From contig CAWIXB010000001.1 in NCBI GenBank assembly GCA_963839955.1, positions 2,666,001-2,730,000 of the forward strand: 64,000 nucleotides of DNA, written 5' to 3'. The notes beneath the pieces are model-generated. The model was not told the DNA's origin. It did no database searches and was given only the letters and a program-made list of their open reading frames with translations. Below, in pieces: positions 6,809-14,684 of the stretch; the first letter of the stretch is position 1, and each line of letters starts with the position of its first letter. A program made the translations under genes and the position numbers. The DNA is from CAWIXB01 sp963839955. GTDB taxonomy: Bacteria; Actinomycetota; Actinomycetes; JACCUZ01.

Positions 6809-9380
6809 CCATGACGGCAGCAACGCGTTCCCCCCTCGCGTCCCTGTCGTTCGAGCAGCGCAGCACAGGCGGTGCCGTCAGGGCCGCCTCGTCGAGGTGC
6901 CGCTGGCTTTCGACGTGCACCCGCGCCGTCTCGCCGGGCATCACCGTGGCGAGCATGTCGCCGACAGTCGCGTCGGGATCGAACCGATCGACGAACAGGC
7001 AGAGGTCGCGCAGCAGCGTCCGAGCGGTCACCGCGACGTCGAAGCCGTCGTCAGTAGGTATTACGTCGGCGTCGTACTCCGCCAGCGGAACGACGGCGTC
7101 GCGGTCCGCGACGAACCACCAGGTGGCCCGCTGCCCGTCCTCGTCGTCGACGACGACCAGCTCCGCGTCGGGGTGCTCGGGCGTGGCGACGTCCTCGCCG
7201 AGCGGCACCTCGACAGTTGCGTAGCCGGCGCACTCGACCGTGACGCTTCGCTCGGCGAGTCTCACGCCTTCGGTCGAGTGCCTCGCCATCCGCAGCGACG
7301 TCCGCCACGGCTCGTCACCGTCGTTGACCAGCACCGCCGCGAGCCCACCGTCGCGTGGCTGCACCGTGAGCAGCCGCGTCCGGTAGGACCGACGCAGGGC
7401 GTACCACGACGGTTTGCGCGACCCGTCGCCGTCGACGACCGCCCACGACGTCACCGGCCAGCAGTCGTTGAGCTGCCACCAGACGGTGCCCATGCACGTG
7501 GGCCGATGGGACCGGAAGTGCTCGACGCCCAGCGACAGCGCGCGGGCCTGATTGAGCTGGGTGAGGAAGTGCCAGTCCTCGACCGTGTCCGGCTCGGCGA
7601 AATGCGCGGCCAGCCCCCGGGCGAGCTTGCCGTTGCCGTCCTCGGCCTTCTGGTGGTGCAGGACACCGGGTGAGTCGGGCGCGAGCGGGTCGTCGTGCAC
7701 TGCCCTGGTCAGCGTCGACCACGTCGGCGGCGCCTGGTAGCCGAACTCGGCGACGAAACGCGGCACGTAGTCCCGGTAGGCGGTGTAGTCGCGCTGGTTC
7801 CAGACGTCCCAGATGTGCATCGGCCCGTGCCGTGGGTCATTCGGGTGCACGTCGTCACCGCCGGAGTACGGGCTGCCCGGCCAGTACGGGCGGGCCGGGT
7901 CGGTCTCGGCGACGACTCGCGGGAGCAGGTCGAGGTAGAAGCCGAGCCCCCAGGTGCGCTCGCCGATCGCCTCCTGCCAGCCCCAGTCGAACCATCCCCA
8001 GATGTTCTCGTTGTTGCCGTTCCAGAGCACCAGGCTCGGGTGCGGCATGAGTCGCGCAACGTTCTCGCGAGCTTCGGCCTCGACCTCGGCGGCGATCGGT
8101 GCTTCCTCCGGGTAGGCGGCACAGGCGAACAGGAAGTCCTGCCACACCATCAGCCCCAGCTCGTCGCAGGCGTTGTAGAAGTCGTCACTCTCGTAGATGC
8201 CGCCGCCCCACACGCGCACGAGGTCGACTCCTGCGTCGCGGGCCTGCGTCAGGCGCTCGCGGTAGCGCCGTGCGCCGACGCGCGAGGGAAAGGCGTCGTC
8301 AGGGATCCAGTTGACGCCACGGACGAACAACGGGCGGTCGTTGACGACCATGGTGAACGCCCGGCCCTCGTCGTCCTCGGACGTGTCCAGGCGCAGGTCG
8401 CGGAACCCGATCCGGCGGGTCCACGCGTCGTGGGGAGTCGCGCCGCCGGCGGCGTGCAACCGTACATCGAGCTCGTAGAGCGCCTGGTCGCCGTGACCGT
8501 GCGGCCACCACCGTCGTACGTGTGGCACGTCGAGACTGACTACGGCAGCGCCCTCGCCCGCCGGGACATCGACCCGCATCGTCTCGTCGACACCGACACC
8601 CCGGACGGACACGACGACGACCAGACCAGTGGCCGGCGGCTCGGCCGTCCTCGCGCCGGCTATGTCGACGACGACCCTGACGCGGCCGACGTCATCGGCA
8701 ACGGTGACCTCGGGTCGCACCTGCGCGAGCCGTGCCGTCGACCATCCCTCCAGCCGCACCGGGCGCCACAGCCCGCTGGTGACCGTCGAGAGCCCCCAGT
8801 CCCAGCCGAAGCTGCAGGCCATCTTGCGCACGAAGTTGAACGGGGTGGGAAAGGCGTTCGGCAGCGGTCCGAGACGGTCACGCTCCTGTTCGCCGTAGGT
8901 CCACGCGGACGTGAACGTGACGGTGAGCTCGTTGTCTCCGGCCTTGATGACCGGAGTCGCGTCGAAGCGGTAGGACCGGTGCATGTTCGCCGTGCGGCCG
9001 ACCTCGACACCGTTGAGGAAGACCTGCGCCACGGTGTCGAGTCCGTCGAAGACCAGGTCCACACGCTCGGTCCCGTCGGGCTCCCAGTGCAGCGACGTGG
9101 TGTAACGCCAGTCGGTGCGCCCGACCCAGGCGACCGCGTCCTCGTTGTCGTCGAGGTAGGGATCGTCGAGAAGTCCGGCGGCGAGCAGGTCGGTGTGGAC
9201 GCAGCCCGGCACCGTTGCCGGCACCCGCACCGCGCGCAGGCCGGCCGGCACTTGGTCCTGGCCGGGCATCGCCTCCAGCCACCAGCCGGTGTCCAGCGGC
9301 CGGTCCGTCCTCAGGGCAGGCTCCTGCTCACGCCGAAAGTATTTGCCGAGGCAGACATCCGCGTCCAGCGCAGGGGCCAT
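6804..9380 (-). CDS. Glycoside hydrolase family 2 beta-mannosidase
   Basis: About 858 residues. The jelly-roll sugar-binding domain carries VPATVPGCVHTDLLAAGL and DPYLDDNED, followed by an Ig-like domain and a TIM barrel with the acid/base Glu in NGNNENIWG and the nucleophile Glu in FVAEFGYQ. These are hallmarks of the GH2 beta-mannosidase branch, which removes terminal beta-mannose from manno-oligosaccharides or N-glycan cores. There is no signal peptide, so it is probably cytosolic. The start is uncertain. The ATG used here lacks a ribosome site and lies beside the cspA promoter; a CTG at 9314 has AGGAG 6 nt upstream, and an ATG at 9269 is a third choice. The TGA stop lies in the tRNA-His acceptor stem. 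Confidence 0.9.
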   Translation of the reverse strand: MAPALDADVCLGKYFRREQEPALRTDRPLDTGWWLEAMPGQDQVPAGLRAVRVPATVPGCVHTDLLAAGLLDDPYLDDNEDAVAWVGRTDWRYTTSLHWEPDGTERVDLVFDGLDTVAQVFLNGVEVGRTANMHRSYRFDATPVIKAGDNELTVTFTSAWTYGEQERDRLGPLPNAFPTPFNFVRKMACSFGWDWGLSTVTSGLWRPVRLEGWSTARLAQVRPEVTVADDVGRVRVVVDIAGARTAEPPATGLVVVVSVRGVGVDETMRVDVPAGEGAAVVSLDVPHVRRWWPHGHGDQALYELDVRLHAAGGATPHDAWTRRIGFRDLRLDTSEDDEGRAFTMVVNDRPLFVRGVNWIPDDAFPSRVGARRYRERLTQARDAGVDLVRVWGGGIYESDDFYNACDELGLMVWQDFLFACAAYPEEAPIAAEVEAEARENVARLMPHPSLVLWNGNNENIWGWFDWGWQEAIGERTWGLGFYLDLLPRVVAETDPARPYWPGSPYSGGDDVHPNDPRHGPMHIWDVWNQRDYTAYRDYVPRFVAEFGYQAPPTWSTLTRAVHDDPLAPDSPGVLHHQKAEDGNGKLARGLAAHFAEPDTVEDWHFLTQLNQARALSLGVEHFRSHRPTCMGTVWWQLNDCWPVTSWAVVDGDGSRKPSWYALRRSYRTRLLTVQPRDGGLAAVLVNDGDEPWRTSLRMARHSTEGVRLAERSVTVECAGYATVEVPLGEDVATPEHPDAELVVVDDEDGQRATWWFVADRDAVVPLAEYDADVIPTDDGFDVAVTARTLLRDLCLFVDRFDPDATVGDMLATVMPGETARVHVESQRHLDEAALTAPPVLRCSNDRDARGERVAAVMG

Positions 9381-9411
9381 CCAAGAGACACCCAGACCTC
9401 TTAGCGGAAAC

Positions 9412-9441
9412 TTGGACATATCTCGCGTCGTGCCCTAGCGT
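9412..9441 (+). promoter_or_regulatory. Predicted promoter of the cold-shock gene
   Basis: TTGGAC (9412-9417) and TAGCGT (9436-9441) are separated by 18 bp. Together they would give a leader of about 175 nt in front of the cold-shock gene, which is usual for csp mRNAs. The promoter overlaps the upstream end of the divergent GH2 gene. Confidence 0.45.
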
Positions 9442-9476
9442 GGATCGCGGTTGTAGTTGCAGTGCCTCGCAGTCTT

Positions 9477-9514
9477 GAACGCCCGCGCTGTCACAGCGTC
9501 GGGCGTTCTGGTTT
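9477..9514 (+). terminator. Hairpin plus T tract inside the cold-shock leader (attenuator-like)
   Basis: GAACGCCC...GGGCGTTC outer arms with inner CGCTG/CAGCG pairs span 9477-9508 and are followed by TGGTTTTTC. In form this is an intrinsic terminator, but it sits between the promoter and the coding region. It could therefore end a short leader RNA or switch with temperature. Confidence 0.5.
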
Positions 9515-9622
9515 TTCGGGCCTGGTCTCTTCGGAGGGTCCGGAAGGTGGGACGACGGTCGCTTCAACCCGGGGCCGACAAGGCGTGGGTCCCGACTCCT
9601 CCCTTTCGAAGGAGACAGGTAC

Positions 9623-9826
9623 ATGGCTCAGGGAACCGTCAAGTGGTTCAACGCTGAAAAGGGCTTCGGCTTCATCGCCCAGGACGGCGGCGGCCCGGAC
9701 GTTTTCGTCCACTTCTCGGCCATCCAGGCCGACGGCTACCGCTCGCTGGAGGAGAACCAGCGCGTGGAGTTCGAGGTGACGCAGGGTCAGCGCGGCCCGC
9801 AGGCCGACCAGGTACGCCCGATCTGA
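9623..9826 (+). CDS. cspA: Cold-shock domain protein
   Basis: A 67-residue single OB-fold protein. RNP1 is GFGFIAQ and RNP2 is VFVHFSA, with the typical MAQGTVKWFNAEKGFG start. It binds single-stranded nucleic acid and melts RNA structure in the cytosol. GAAGGAGAC lies just upstream of the ATG. The gene is monocistronic, with a structured leader in front and a strong intrinsic terminator behind. The leader structure suggests post-transcriptional control. Confidence 0.97.
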   Translation: MAQGTVKWFNAEKGFGFIAQDGGGPDVFVHFSAIQADGYRSLEENQRVEFEVTQGQRGPQADQVRPI

Positions 9827-9844
9827 GGCAGCACATGCGCGGAT

Positions 9845-9887
9845 GGCAGCGCCCCGGCCCTCATGGTCGGGGCGCTGCCTCTTTTTT
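9845..9887 (+). terminator. Intrinsic terminator of the cold-shock gene
   Basis: 15-bp arms GGCAGCGCCCCGGCC / GGTCGGGGCGCTGCC with one G-U pair, a 5-nt loop, then TCTTTTTT. This is the clearest Rho-independent terminator in the window. Confidence 0.95.
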
Positions 9888-9987
9888 ACCGATTCGTGAC
9901 CAGTAGATTCTCAAGTCCCCCCACCTCCGCTATCGACATAACTAGTACGAACGGCCGAGCTGACTTGACCGAGAAGGGGATGCACGC

Positions 9988-10179
9988 ATGGCAATCACCG
10001 AGCGACCAGAGAAGGTCGCCCTCGAGGTAACCGATGACACGGACGAAGCCATGATGACCATGCTGCACGATCACGTGCCGCTGTCCCTGTTGATGGACCT
10101 GACCAGCCCCACCGGCCCGGAGTCGGCCGAGATCCTGGCCGAGGAAGGGCTGCCCGAGACGGCCTGGTGGGAACAGTAG
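9988..10179 (+). CDS. Small conserved acidic protein of unknown function
   Basis: 63 residues, acidic, starting MAITERPEKV and ending LPETAWWEQ. A GAAGGGG ribosome site precedes the ATG. The central HDHVPLSLLMDLTSP and the terminal WW motif resemble short hypothetical proteins of actinobacteria that end in DWW or AWW, but no function is known. It lies between the cold-shock gene and tRNA-Lys and is transcribed with the same polarity as both. Confidence 0.7.
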   Translation: MAITERPEKVALEVTDDTDEAMMTMLHDHVPLSLLMDLTSPTGPESAEILAEEGLPETAWWEQ

Positions 10180-10219
10180 ATCTCGATTTCGGTCGGCCGC
10201 AGACCCGCTGGTATGGTCT

Positions 10220-10238
10220 GCGGCGCACCATGCGCCGC
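10220..10238 (+). repeat. Leader sequence complementary to the tRNA-Lys acceptor arm
   Basis: GCGGCGCA (10220-10227) is a perfect inverted copy of TGCGCCGC (10231-10238), which forms the 5' acceptor strand. The same GCGGCGCACC is found at the true tRNA 3' end (10297-10306). The leader thus holds a decoy of the tRNA 3' end, complete with CCA. Confidence 0.6.
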
Positions 10239-10304
10239 TAGCTCAACTGGCAGAGCAGCGGACTCTTAATCCGCGGGTTGGGGGTTCAAGTCCCTCGCGG
10301 CGCA
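10232..10304 (+). tRNA. tRNA-Lys (anticodon CTT)
   Basis: The acceptor GCGCCGC (10232-10238) pairs fully with GCGGCGC (10297-10303). T8-A9 are followed by a D arm GCTC...GAGC, an anticodon stem GCGGA/TCCGC with loop CTCTTAA, a T loop TTCAAGT and discriminator A10304. CCA is not encoded at the 3' end. A TATGGT -10-like element lies at 10212-10217. Confidence 0.96.
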
Positions 10305-10318
10305 CCCCTTCTGACCTG

Positions 10319-10345
10319 GCGCTTTCGTCCTTCGGGCGAGAGCGC
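10319..10345 (+). terminator. Hairpin behind tRNA-Lys
   Basis: 12-bp arms GCGCTTTCGTCC / GGGCGAGAGCGC with two G-U pairs and a 3-nt loop. It separates the tRNA from the convergent DsrE gene. There is no strong T tract. Confidence 0.5.
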
Positions 10346-10391
10346 TGAGTCGTCTCTGGGCCTGGGTGCGCGACCCCGACTGCAGACGGTG

Positions 10392-10754
10392 CTAGTACGT
10401 GAGGGCTCGATCTGCCTCGAAGGCGAGTTGAATCAACCTCTTGGGCATCGCGAACTCGGCGGGCTTACCCTCCAGATCACCTTCGGTGACCCCGCGGGCC
10501 TTGCTCGACATGCCCGACAAGTAGAACTGCCCACCTCCGCCCGCAATCGCGTCGAAGGACTCACGCAGGGAGCCCGTCCCCAATCCGGTCAGTGAATCGA
10601 GTACGGCGTCGCGGATCAGCTGGACTGAGTCGCCGGCAAGGAAAATGCTGACCTCATGACCCTCGTCTATTCCCGCCTTTGCCACTAGCAGGCCAAGGGC
10701 GGCTCGGGTAGGAGCCTCGGGGCCGGACGTGATGTGGACCAACAGCTTGCCCAT
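10392..10754 (-). CDS. DsrE/DsrF-like family protein
   Basis: 120 residues. The N-terminal strand KLLVHITSG is followed by helix ALGLLVAKAGIDEGHEVSIFLAGDSVQL, and FYLSGMSSKARG carries the loop where DsrE proteins often have a reactive Cys. Here that position is Ser, and no Cys is present in the protein. DsrE-like proteins are small sulfur-carrier or YchN-type proteins. The ATG at 10754 has GGAGG 9 nt upstream. It is the second gene of a pair with the formylglycine-generating enzyme. Confidence 0.75.
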   Translation of the reverse strand: MGKLLVHITSGPEAPTRAALGLLVAKAGIDEGHEVSIFLAGDSVQLIRDAVLDSLTGLGTGSLRESFDAIAGGGGQFYLSGMSSKARGVTEGDLEGKPAEFAMPKRLIQLAFEADRALTY

Positions 10755-10785
10755 AGTTTTCAACCTCCGAGATCGGTGGGCGGGT

Positions 10786-11730
10786 CTAGTCGCGGATGAT
10801 GCACCGGAAACCGAGATGGCCCGTCGTGCTGCGGACGGTGTGCCCCTGCCGAGCCGCCGGTCGGTAGCGCAAGCAGTAGGACGGGGCGCACAAGTGTGAG
10901 CCGCCCTTTGTCACCTGTCGGTCCTCTTCCCGAAGCTCACCGATGTCAGCCGTCTGTGGCGCGGACGGAGCGCAACAGCTGTGCGACTCCGTCGCCGGCT
11001 GGGCCGGCTCGACGCTGCGATCGGCGGTCCACGGGCTTGTTGTCCACTCCCACACGTTGCCGGTCACGTCGTGCAGGCCGAAGCCGTTGGGCGGGAAGCT
11101 GCGAACCGGACTGGTCCGCCCACCGTGCGGACGCAGGTTCTCCCAGGGGAACCGACCGTGCCATGTGTTCGCCATGACCTTCCCGCGTGGAGTGAAGTCC
11201 TCTCCCCACGCGAAGGTCGCCCCGACGAGGCCACCACGCGCGGCGTACTCCCACTCGTTCTCCGTCGGCAGGGCCTTGCCGGCCCACTCCGCGTACGCAA
11301 CAGCATCCTCGAAACCGATGTGCACGACCGGGTGACGGTCCAAACCGTTGAGGGTGCTGTCCGGCCCCCCCGGGTGCCGCCAGTTCGTGCCCGGGCGCCA
11401 CTGCCACCACCGAGTCCAGTCGTCCAGGGCGACCGGCCCGTCGGTCGGCGTGAAGACAAGAGATCCGGGTGTGAGCAGCTCGGGGGCCGCGTCGGGGAAC
11501 TCGCGCTGATCGGGCGCCAGCTCTGCGACCGTCACGTGGCCGGTGGACTGGACGAAGTGACGGAACTCGGCGTTGGTGACCGGATGCTCGTCGACCCACA
11601 TCGCCCCGACTTCGACGTCGTGCACCGGTCCTTCCTCGGGATAGAACCGGTCATCGCCGGCTCGGTACCGGTTGCCGGGCAGGTGGACCATGTTCTTGTG
11701 CGCAGTCGAGGACACGGTCACGTCGTTCAT
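10786..11730 (-). CDS. Formylglycine-generating enzyme (SUMF1/EgtB/PvdO family)
   Basis: 314 residues. The ATG at 11730 is preceded by GGAGGTGGGG. The FGE-sulfatase fold is evident from GNRYRAGDDRFYPEEGP near the start, FRHFVQSTGHVTVAE, ALPTENEWEYAARGG and NVWEWTTSPW. Near the C-terminus GGSHLCAPSYCLRYR holds the two copper-binding catalytic cysteines of true FGE (as in human GGSYMCHRSYCYRYR). It oxidises the Cys of sulfatase CxPxR motifs to formylglycine. The CCAPS segment is usual in actinobacterial FGEs. No sulfatase is encoded in this window. Confidence 0.88.
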   Translation of the reverse strand: MNDVTVSSTAHKNMVHLPGNRYRAGDDRFYPEEGPVHDVEVGAMWVDEHPVTNAEFRHFVQSTGHVTVAELAPDQREFPDAAPELLTPGSLVFTPTDGPVALDDWTRWWQWRPGTNWRHPGGPDSTLNGLDRHPVVHIGFEDAVAYAEWAGKALPTENEWEYAARGGLVGATFAWGEDFTPRGKVMANTWHGRFPWENLRPHGGRTSPVRSFPPNGFGLHDVTGNVWEWTTSPWTADRSVEPAQPATESHSCCAPSAPQTADIGELREEDRQVTKGGSHLCAPSYCLRYRPAARQGHTVRSTTGHLGFRCIIRD

Positions 11731-11846
11731 CCCCACCTCCGCGGATGCTCGCTCTGCGACGGCCAGTGGGCGCCAACACACTCGCCTCGCCCGAGAGCCG
11801 CGGGTCCCGAGGACTCCCTCAGTTTCATTTATAGCAGAGATCTGCG

Positions 11847-11860
11847 GCGCTCATGAGCGC
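11847..11860. promoter_or_regulatory. 14-bp perfect palindrome GCGCTCATGAGCGC upstream of helR
   Basis: Lies about 50 bp before the helR start and 117 bp before the divergent FGE start, just downstream of a TATAGC -10-like element (11830-11835). The position and symmetry suggest an operator. Confidence 0.4.
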
Positions 11861-11907
11861 AAAAGATTCGATCTATGGTGCCGATCGTCAAGATCGGAGT
11901 TGATGCC

Positions 11908-14085
11908 GTGAACCACCTGATTGCCAGCGCCTTCGACCTTCCCGGCCACCTCTCCCCCAAGGCCGACCCGACGCTGATCGCCGGAGACGAGGCGCACTTC
12001 GCCGCCATCGCCGAGAGCCTCGCGCAGACGATCGCCGACCTGTCCGACCGCCTCGACGCCGTGCGGAGGGCGCCCGGCGGCATCGGCCAGGAGGCGATGG
12101 ACCGGGACATGGAGATCCACCGGCTGACCGCTCGCCTGCGCGCCCTGCGCCGCTTCGGCCTGGACCTGTGCCTCGGACACATCGTCAGCGCCGACAACCC
12201 CGAGCCCGTGTACGTCGGACGGCTCGGCCTCACGGACAGCGCAGGTCGCCGGCTGCTGCTCGACTGGCGCTCGCCCGCGGCTGAGCCGTTCTTCGGGGCG
12301 ACCCACGGCAACCCGATGGGTCTGACGAGCCGTCGCAGGTATCGCTGGGCCCGCGGCCGGATCAGCGACTACTGGGACGAGGTGTTCACCACTAACGGCA
12401 TTGCCGGGTTCGTCGGTCATCCCGCGCTCGACGACCAGTCCGCCTTCATCGCGAGCCTGGGCAGCAGCAGGTCGCCCCGGATGCGAGACGTGCTCGGCAC
12501 CATCCAGGCCGACCAGGACGCCATCATCCGCGCGGGGTCCCGCGGCGCCCTCGTCGTCGACGGCGGCCCGGGTACGGGGAAGACGGTCGTCGCCCTGCAC
12601 CGTTCCGCCTACCTCCTCTACTCCGACCCTCGCCTCGGCCACCACCGAGGCGGCGTGCTGTTCATCGGTCCGCACCAGCCCTACCTGGCCTACGTCTCCG
12701 ACGTCCTCCCGAGCCTCGGCGAGGAGGGCGTGCAGACCTGCACGCTGCGGGACCTCGTCCCTGAGGGAGCCGACGCGGCGAACGAGACCGACCCGGACGT
12801 GGCACGCCTGAAGTCGTCCGCCGGCCTGGTGGAGGCGATCGAGACGGCCGTGAAGTTCTACGAGGAACCCCCGTCCACGGGAATGACCGTCTCGACCGAC
12901 TGGTCCGACATCTGGCTGAGCGCCGACGACTGGGCGGAGGCGTTCGAAGCAGCGGCCGGCACCCCGCACAACGAGGCGCGCGACCTGGTCTGGGAGGAAC
13001 TGCTCACGATCCTGCTCGACAAGCACGACGAGAGCGACGCCCCGGCTGGTCCGCTCCGGAAGTCGCTCCTGCAGAACGAGGAGCTGCTCACTGCCCTCAA
13101 CAACGCGTGGCCGCTGATCGAAGCGGCGGACCTCGTCGGTGACCTGTGGTCGGTTCCCGCCTACCTGCGCACGTGTGCTCCCTGGCTGCGCGCCGAGGAC
13201 ATTCGGGCGCTGCAGCGAGAGGACGCCCAGGCATGGACGGTGTCCGACCTGCCGCTCCTGGACGCAGCACGGCAGCGGCTCGGCGACCCGGACGCGTCAC
13301 GACGCAAGCGTCAGCATGACGCCGCTGTCGCCGCCGAACGCGAGCGCATGGCCAGCGTCGTGGACAACCTGATCGAGGTCGCCGACGACGAGTACGGCAC
13401 CGGCCTGGTGACGATGTTGCGCGGCGAGGACTTCCACGACGCCCTGGTCGACGAGGCCGCACTGTCCAGCGCTGACCCGGACCTGCTCGCCGGCCCGTTC
13501 GCGCACATCGTCGTGGACGAGGCTCAGGAACTGACCGACGCGGAGTGGCAGATGTTGCTGCTGCGCTGCCCGTCCCGGAGCTTCACCGTCGTCGGGGACC
13601 GGGCGCAGGCCCGGCACGGGTTCACCGAGTCGTGGCAGGAACGCCTCGAGCGGATCGGCCTCGACCGGATCGGCCTGGCCTCCCTGACCATCAACTACCG
13701 GACGCCGGAAGCGGTCATGGCGGAGGCCGAGCCGGTCATCCGGGCCGTGCTCCCCGACGCCAACGTGCCGACCTCCATCCGCAGCACCGACGTCCCCGTC
13801 GTACACGGATCTGCCGCGGACCTGGACGCGATCCTCGACACCTGGCTCGCCGACAACGTCGACGGGATCGCCTGCGTCATCAGCACCAGCGACATCGTTG
13901 CCGGCGCGTCCCGAGGGACGTCTCGCGTCCGTTCGCTGACCCCGGAGCTGGCGAAGGGGCTCGAGTTCGACCTGGTCGTCCTCATCGACCCGGAGGCGTT
14001 CGGCACGGGCATCGAGGGAGCGGTCGACCGCTATGTCGCCATGACCCGAGCGACCCAGCAACTCGTCATCCTCACGAGCTCGTGA
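11908..14085 (+). CDS. helR: RNA polymerase-recycling motor ATPase HelR (HelD-like helicase)
   Basis: 725 residues from the GTG at 11908, which has GGAG 8 nt upstream (an earlier ATG at 11875 has none). The N-terminal coiled coil contains APGGIGQEAMDRDMEIHRL. Walker A GGPGTGKT lies near residue 220, Walker B is HIVVDEAQELTDAEW, and motif III-like GDRAQ and SLTINYRTP follow. The C-terminal 2A part has AKGLEFDLVVL and YVAMTRATQQLVIL. HelR removes stalled RNA polymerase from DNA and displaces rifamycins in Streptomyces and Mycobacterium abscessus. No classic rifamycin-associated element was seen upstream. Confidence 0.88.
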   Translation: MNHLIASAFDLPGHLSPKADPTLIAGDEAHFAAIAESLAQTIADLSDRLDAVRRAPGGIGQEAMDRDMEIHRLTARLRALRRFGLDLCLGHIVSADNPEPVYVGRLGLTDSAGRRLLLDWRSPAAEPFFGATHGNPMGLTSRRRYRWARGRISDYWDEVFTTNGIAGFVGHPALDDQSAFIASLGSSRSPRMRDVLGTIQADQDAIIRAGSRGALVVDGGPGTGKTVVALHRSAYLLYSDPRLGHHRGGVLFIGPHQPYLAYVSDVLPSLGEEGVQTCTLRDLVPEGADAANETDPDVARLKSSAGLVEAIETAVKFYEEPPSTGMTVSTDWSDIWLSADDWAEAFEAAAGTPHNEARDLVWEELLTILLDKHDESDAPAGPLRKSLLQNEELLTALNNAWPLIEAADLVGDLWSVPAYLRTCAPWLRAEDIRALQREDAQAWTVSDLPLLDAARQRLGDPDASRRKRQHDAAVAAERERMASVVDNLIEVADDEYGTGLVTMLRGEDFHDALVDEAALSSADPDLLAGPFAHIVVDEAQELTDAEWQMLLLRCPSRSFTVVGDRAQARHGFTESWQERLERIGLDRIGLASLTINYRTPEAVMAEAEPVIRAVLPDANVPTSIRSTDVPVVHGSAADLDAILDTWLADNVDGIACVISTSDIVAGASRGTSRVRSLTPELAKGLEFDLVVLIDPEAFGTGIEGAVDRYVAMTRATQQLVILTSS

Positions 14086-14138
14086 CGTCGGGCACGGCCT
14101 CGTCTAGGGTGCTCGGACCGACAGAAAAGGAGCGGGTC

Positions 14139-14684
14139 ATGGGCCGGATCGTGTCGAACTTCTTCATCTCCCTCGACAACGTCGTCGAGCGTCCTGACCA
14201 GTGGCACTTCCCGTACTTCGACGACGCCATGGGCGAGATCGTCGGAGCTGGCATGGCGACGACCGACGCCATGCTGATGGGCCGCAAGCTCTACGACGAG
14301 TGGTCATCCTTCTGGCCGGAACAGGGCCCCGAGGTGCCGTTCTCGGAGCACATCAACGGCATCCGGAAGTACGTCGTCTCCACAACACTGCAGGACGCGT
14401 CGTGGAACAACACCACGCTGATCTCCGCCGACGTCGCGGAGCAGCTGCGCAAGGTCAAGGAGACGACCGACGGCGACATCACCATGTCGGGCAGCGCGAC
14501 AACCGTGCGGTGGCTGCTCGCCAACGGGCTGCTCGACGAGCTCGCCCTGCTGCTGCACCCGATCGCGGTCGGCTCGGGCCAGCGGTTGTTCGAGGACACT
14601 CCCACCCAGCCGCTGACGCTGCTGCACTCGCAGACGCTGGACAGCGGCGTCCTGCACCTTCGCTACGCGCCGGCGTCGTCCTGA
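14139..14684 (+). CDS. Dihydrofolate reductase family protein (RibD C-terminal-like)
   Basis: 181 residues from the ATG at 14139, with AAAGGAGCGGGTC upstream. The start MGRIVSNFFISLDNVVE, the LMGRKLYDEWSSFW block, YVVSTTL and the TMSGSATTVRWLL nucleotide-binding turn define the DHFR-like/RibD-C family of NADPH reductases. Substrates are usually unknown. It follows helR by 53 bp and could share its transcript. Many actinobacteria carry several such paralogues, and this one is unlikely to be the essential DHFR. Confidence 0.82.
   Translation: MGRIVSNFFISLDNVVERPDQWHFPYFDDAMGEIVGAGMATTDAMLMGRKLYDEWSSFWPEQGPEVPFSEHINGIRKYVVSTTLQDASWNNTTLISADVAEQLRKVKETTDGDITMSGSATTVRWLLANGLLDELALLLHPIAVGSGQRLFEDTPTQPLTLLHSQTLDSGVLHLRYAPASS

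Noticed and set aside
7695..9404. 569-codon plus-strand frame opposite the beta-mannosidase
   Set aside because: The minus-strand frame has clear GH2 motifs; the antisense frame has no domain and is a codon-bias shadow.
10786..11730. EgtB-like (ergothioneine) enzyme instead of FGE
   Set aside because: It shares the fold but lacks the DinB domain, and it has the two copper cysteines specific to formylglycine-generating enzymes.
11851..13026. 391-codon minus-strand frame opposite helR
   Set aside because: Shadow of the HelR frame; no ribosome site or recognisable domain.
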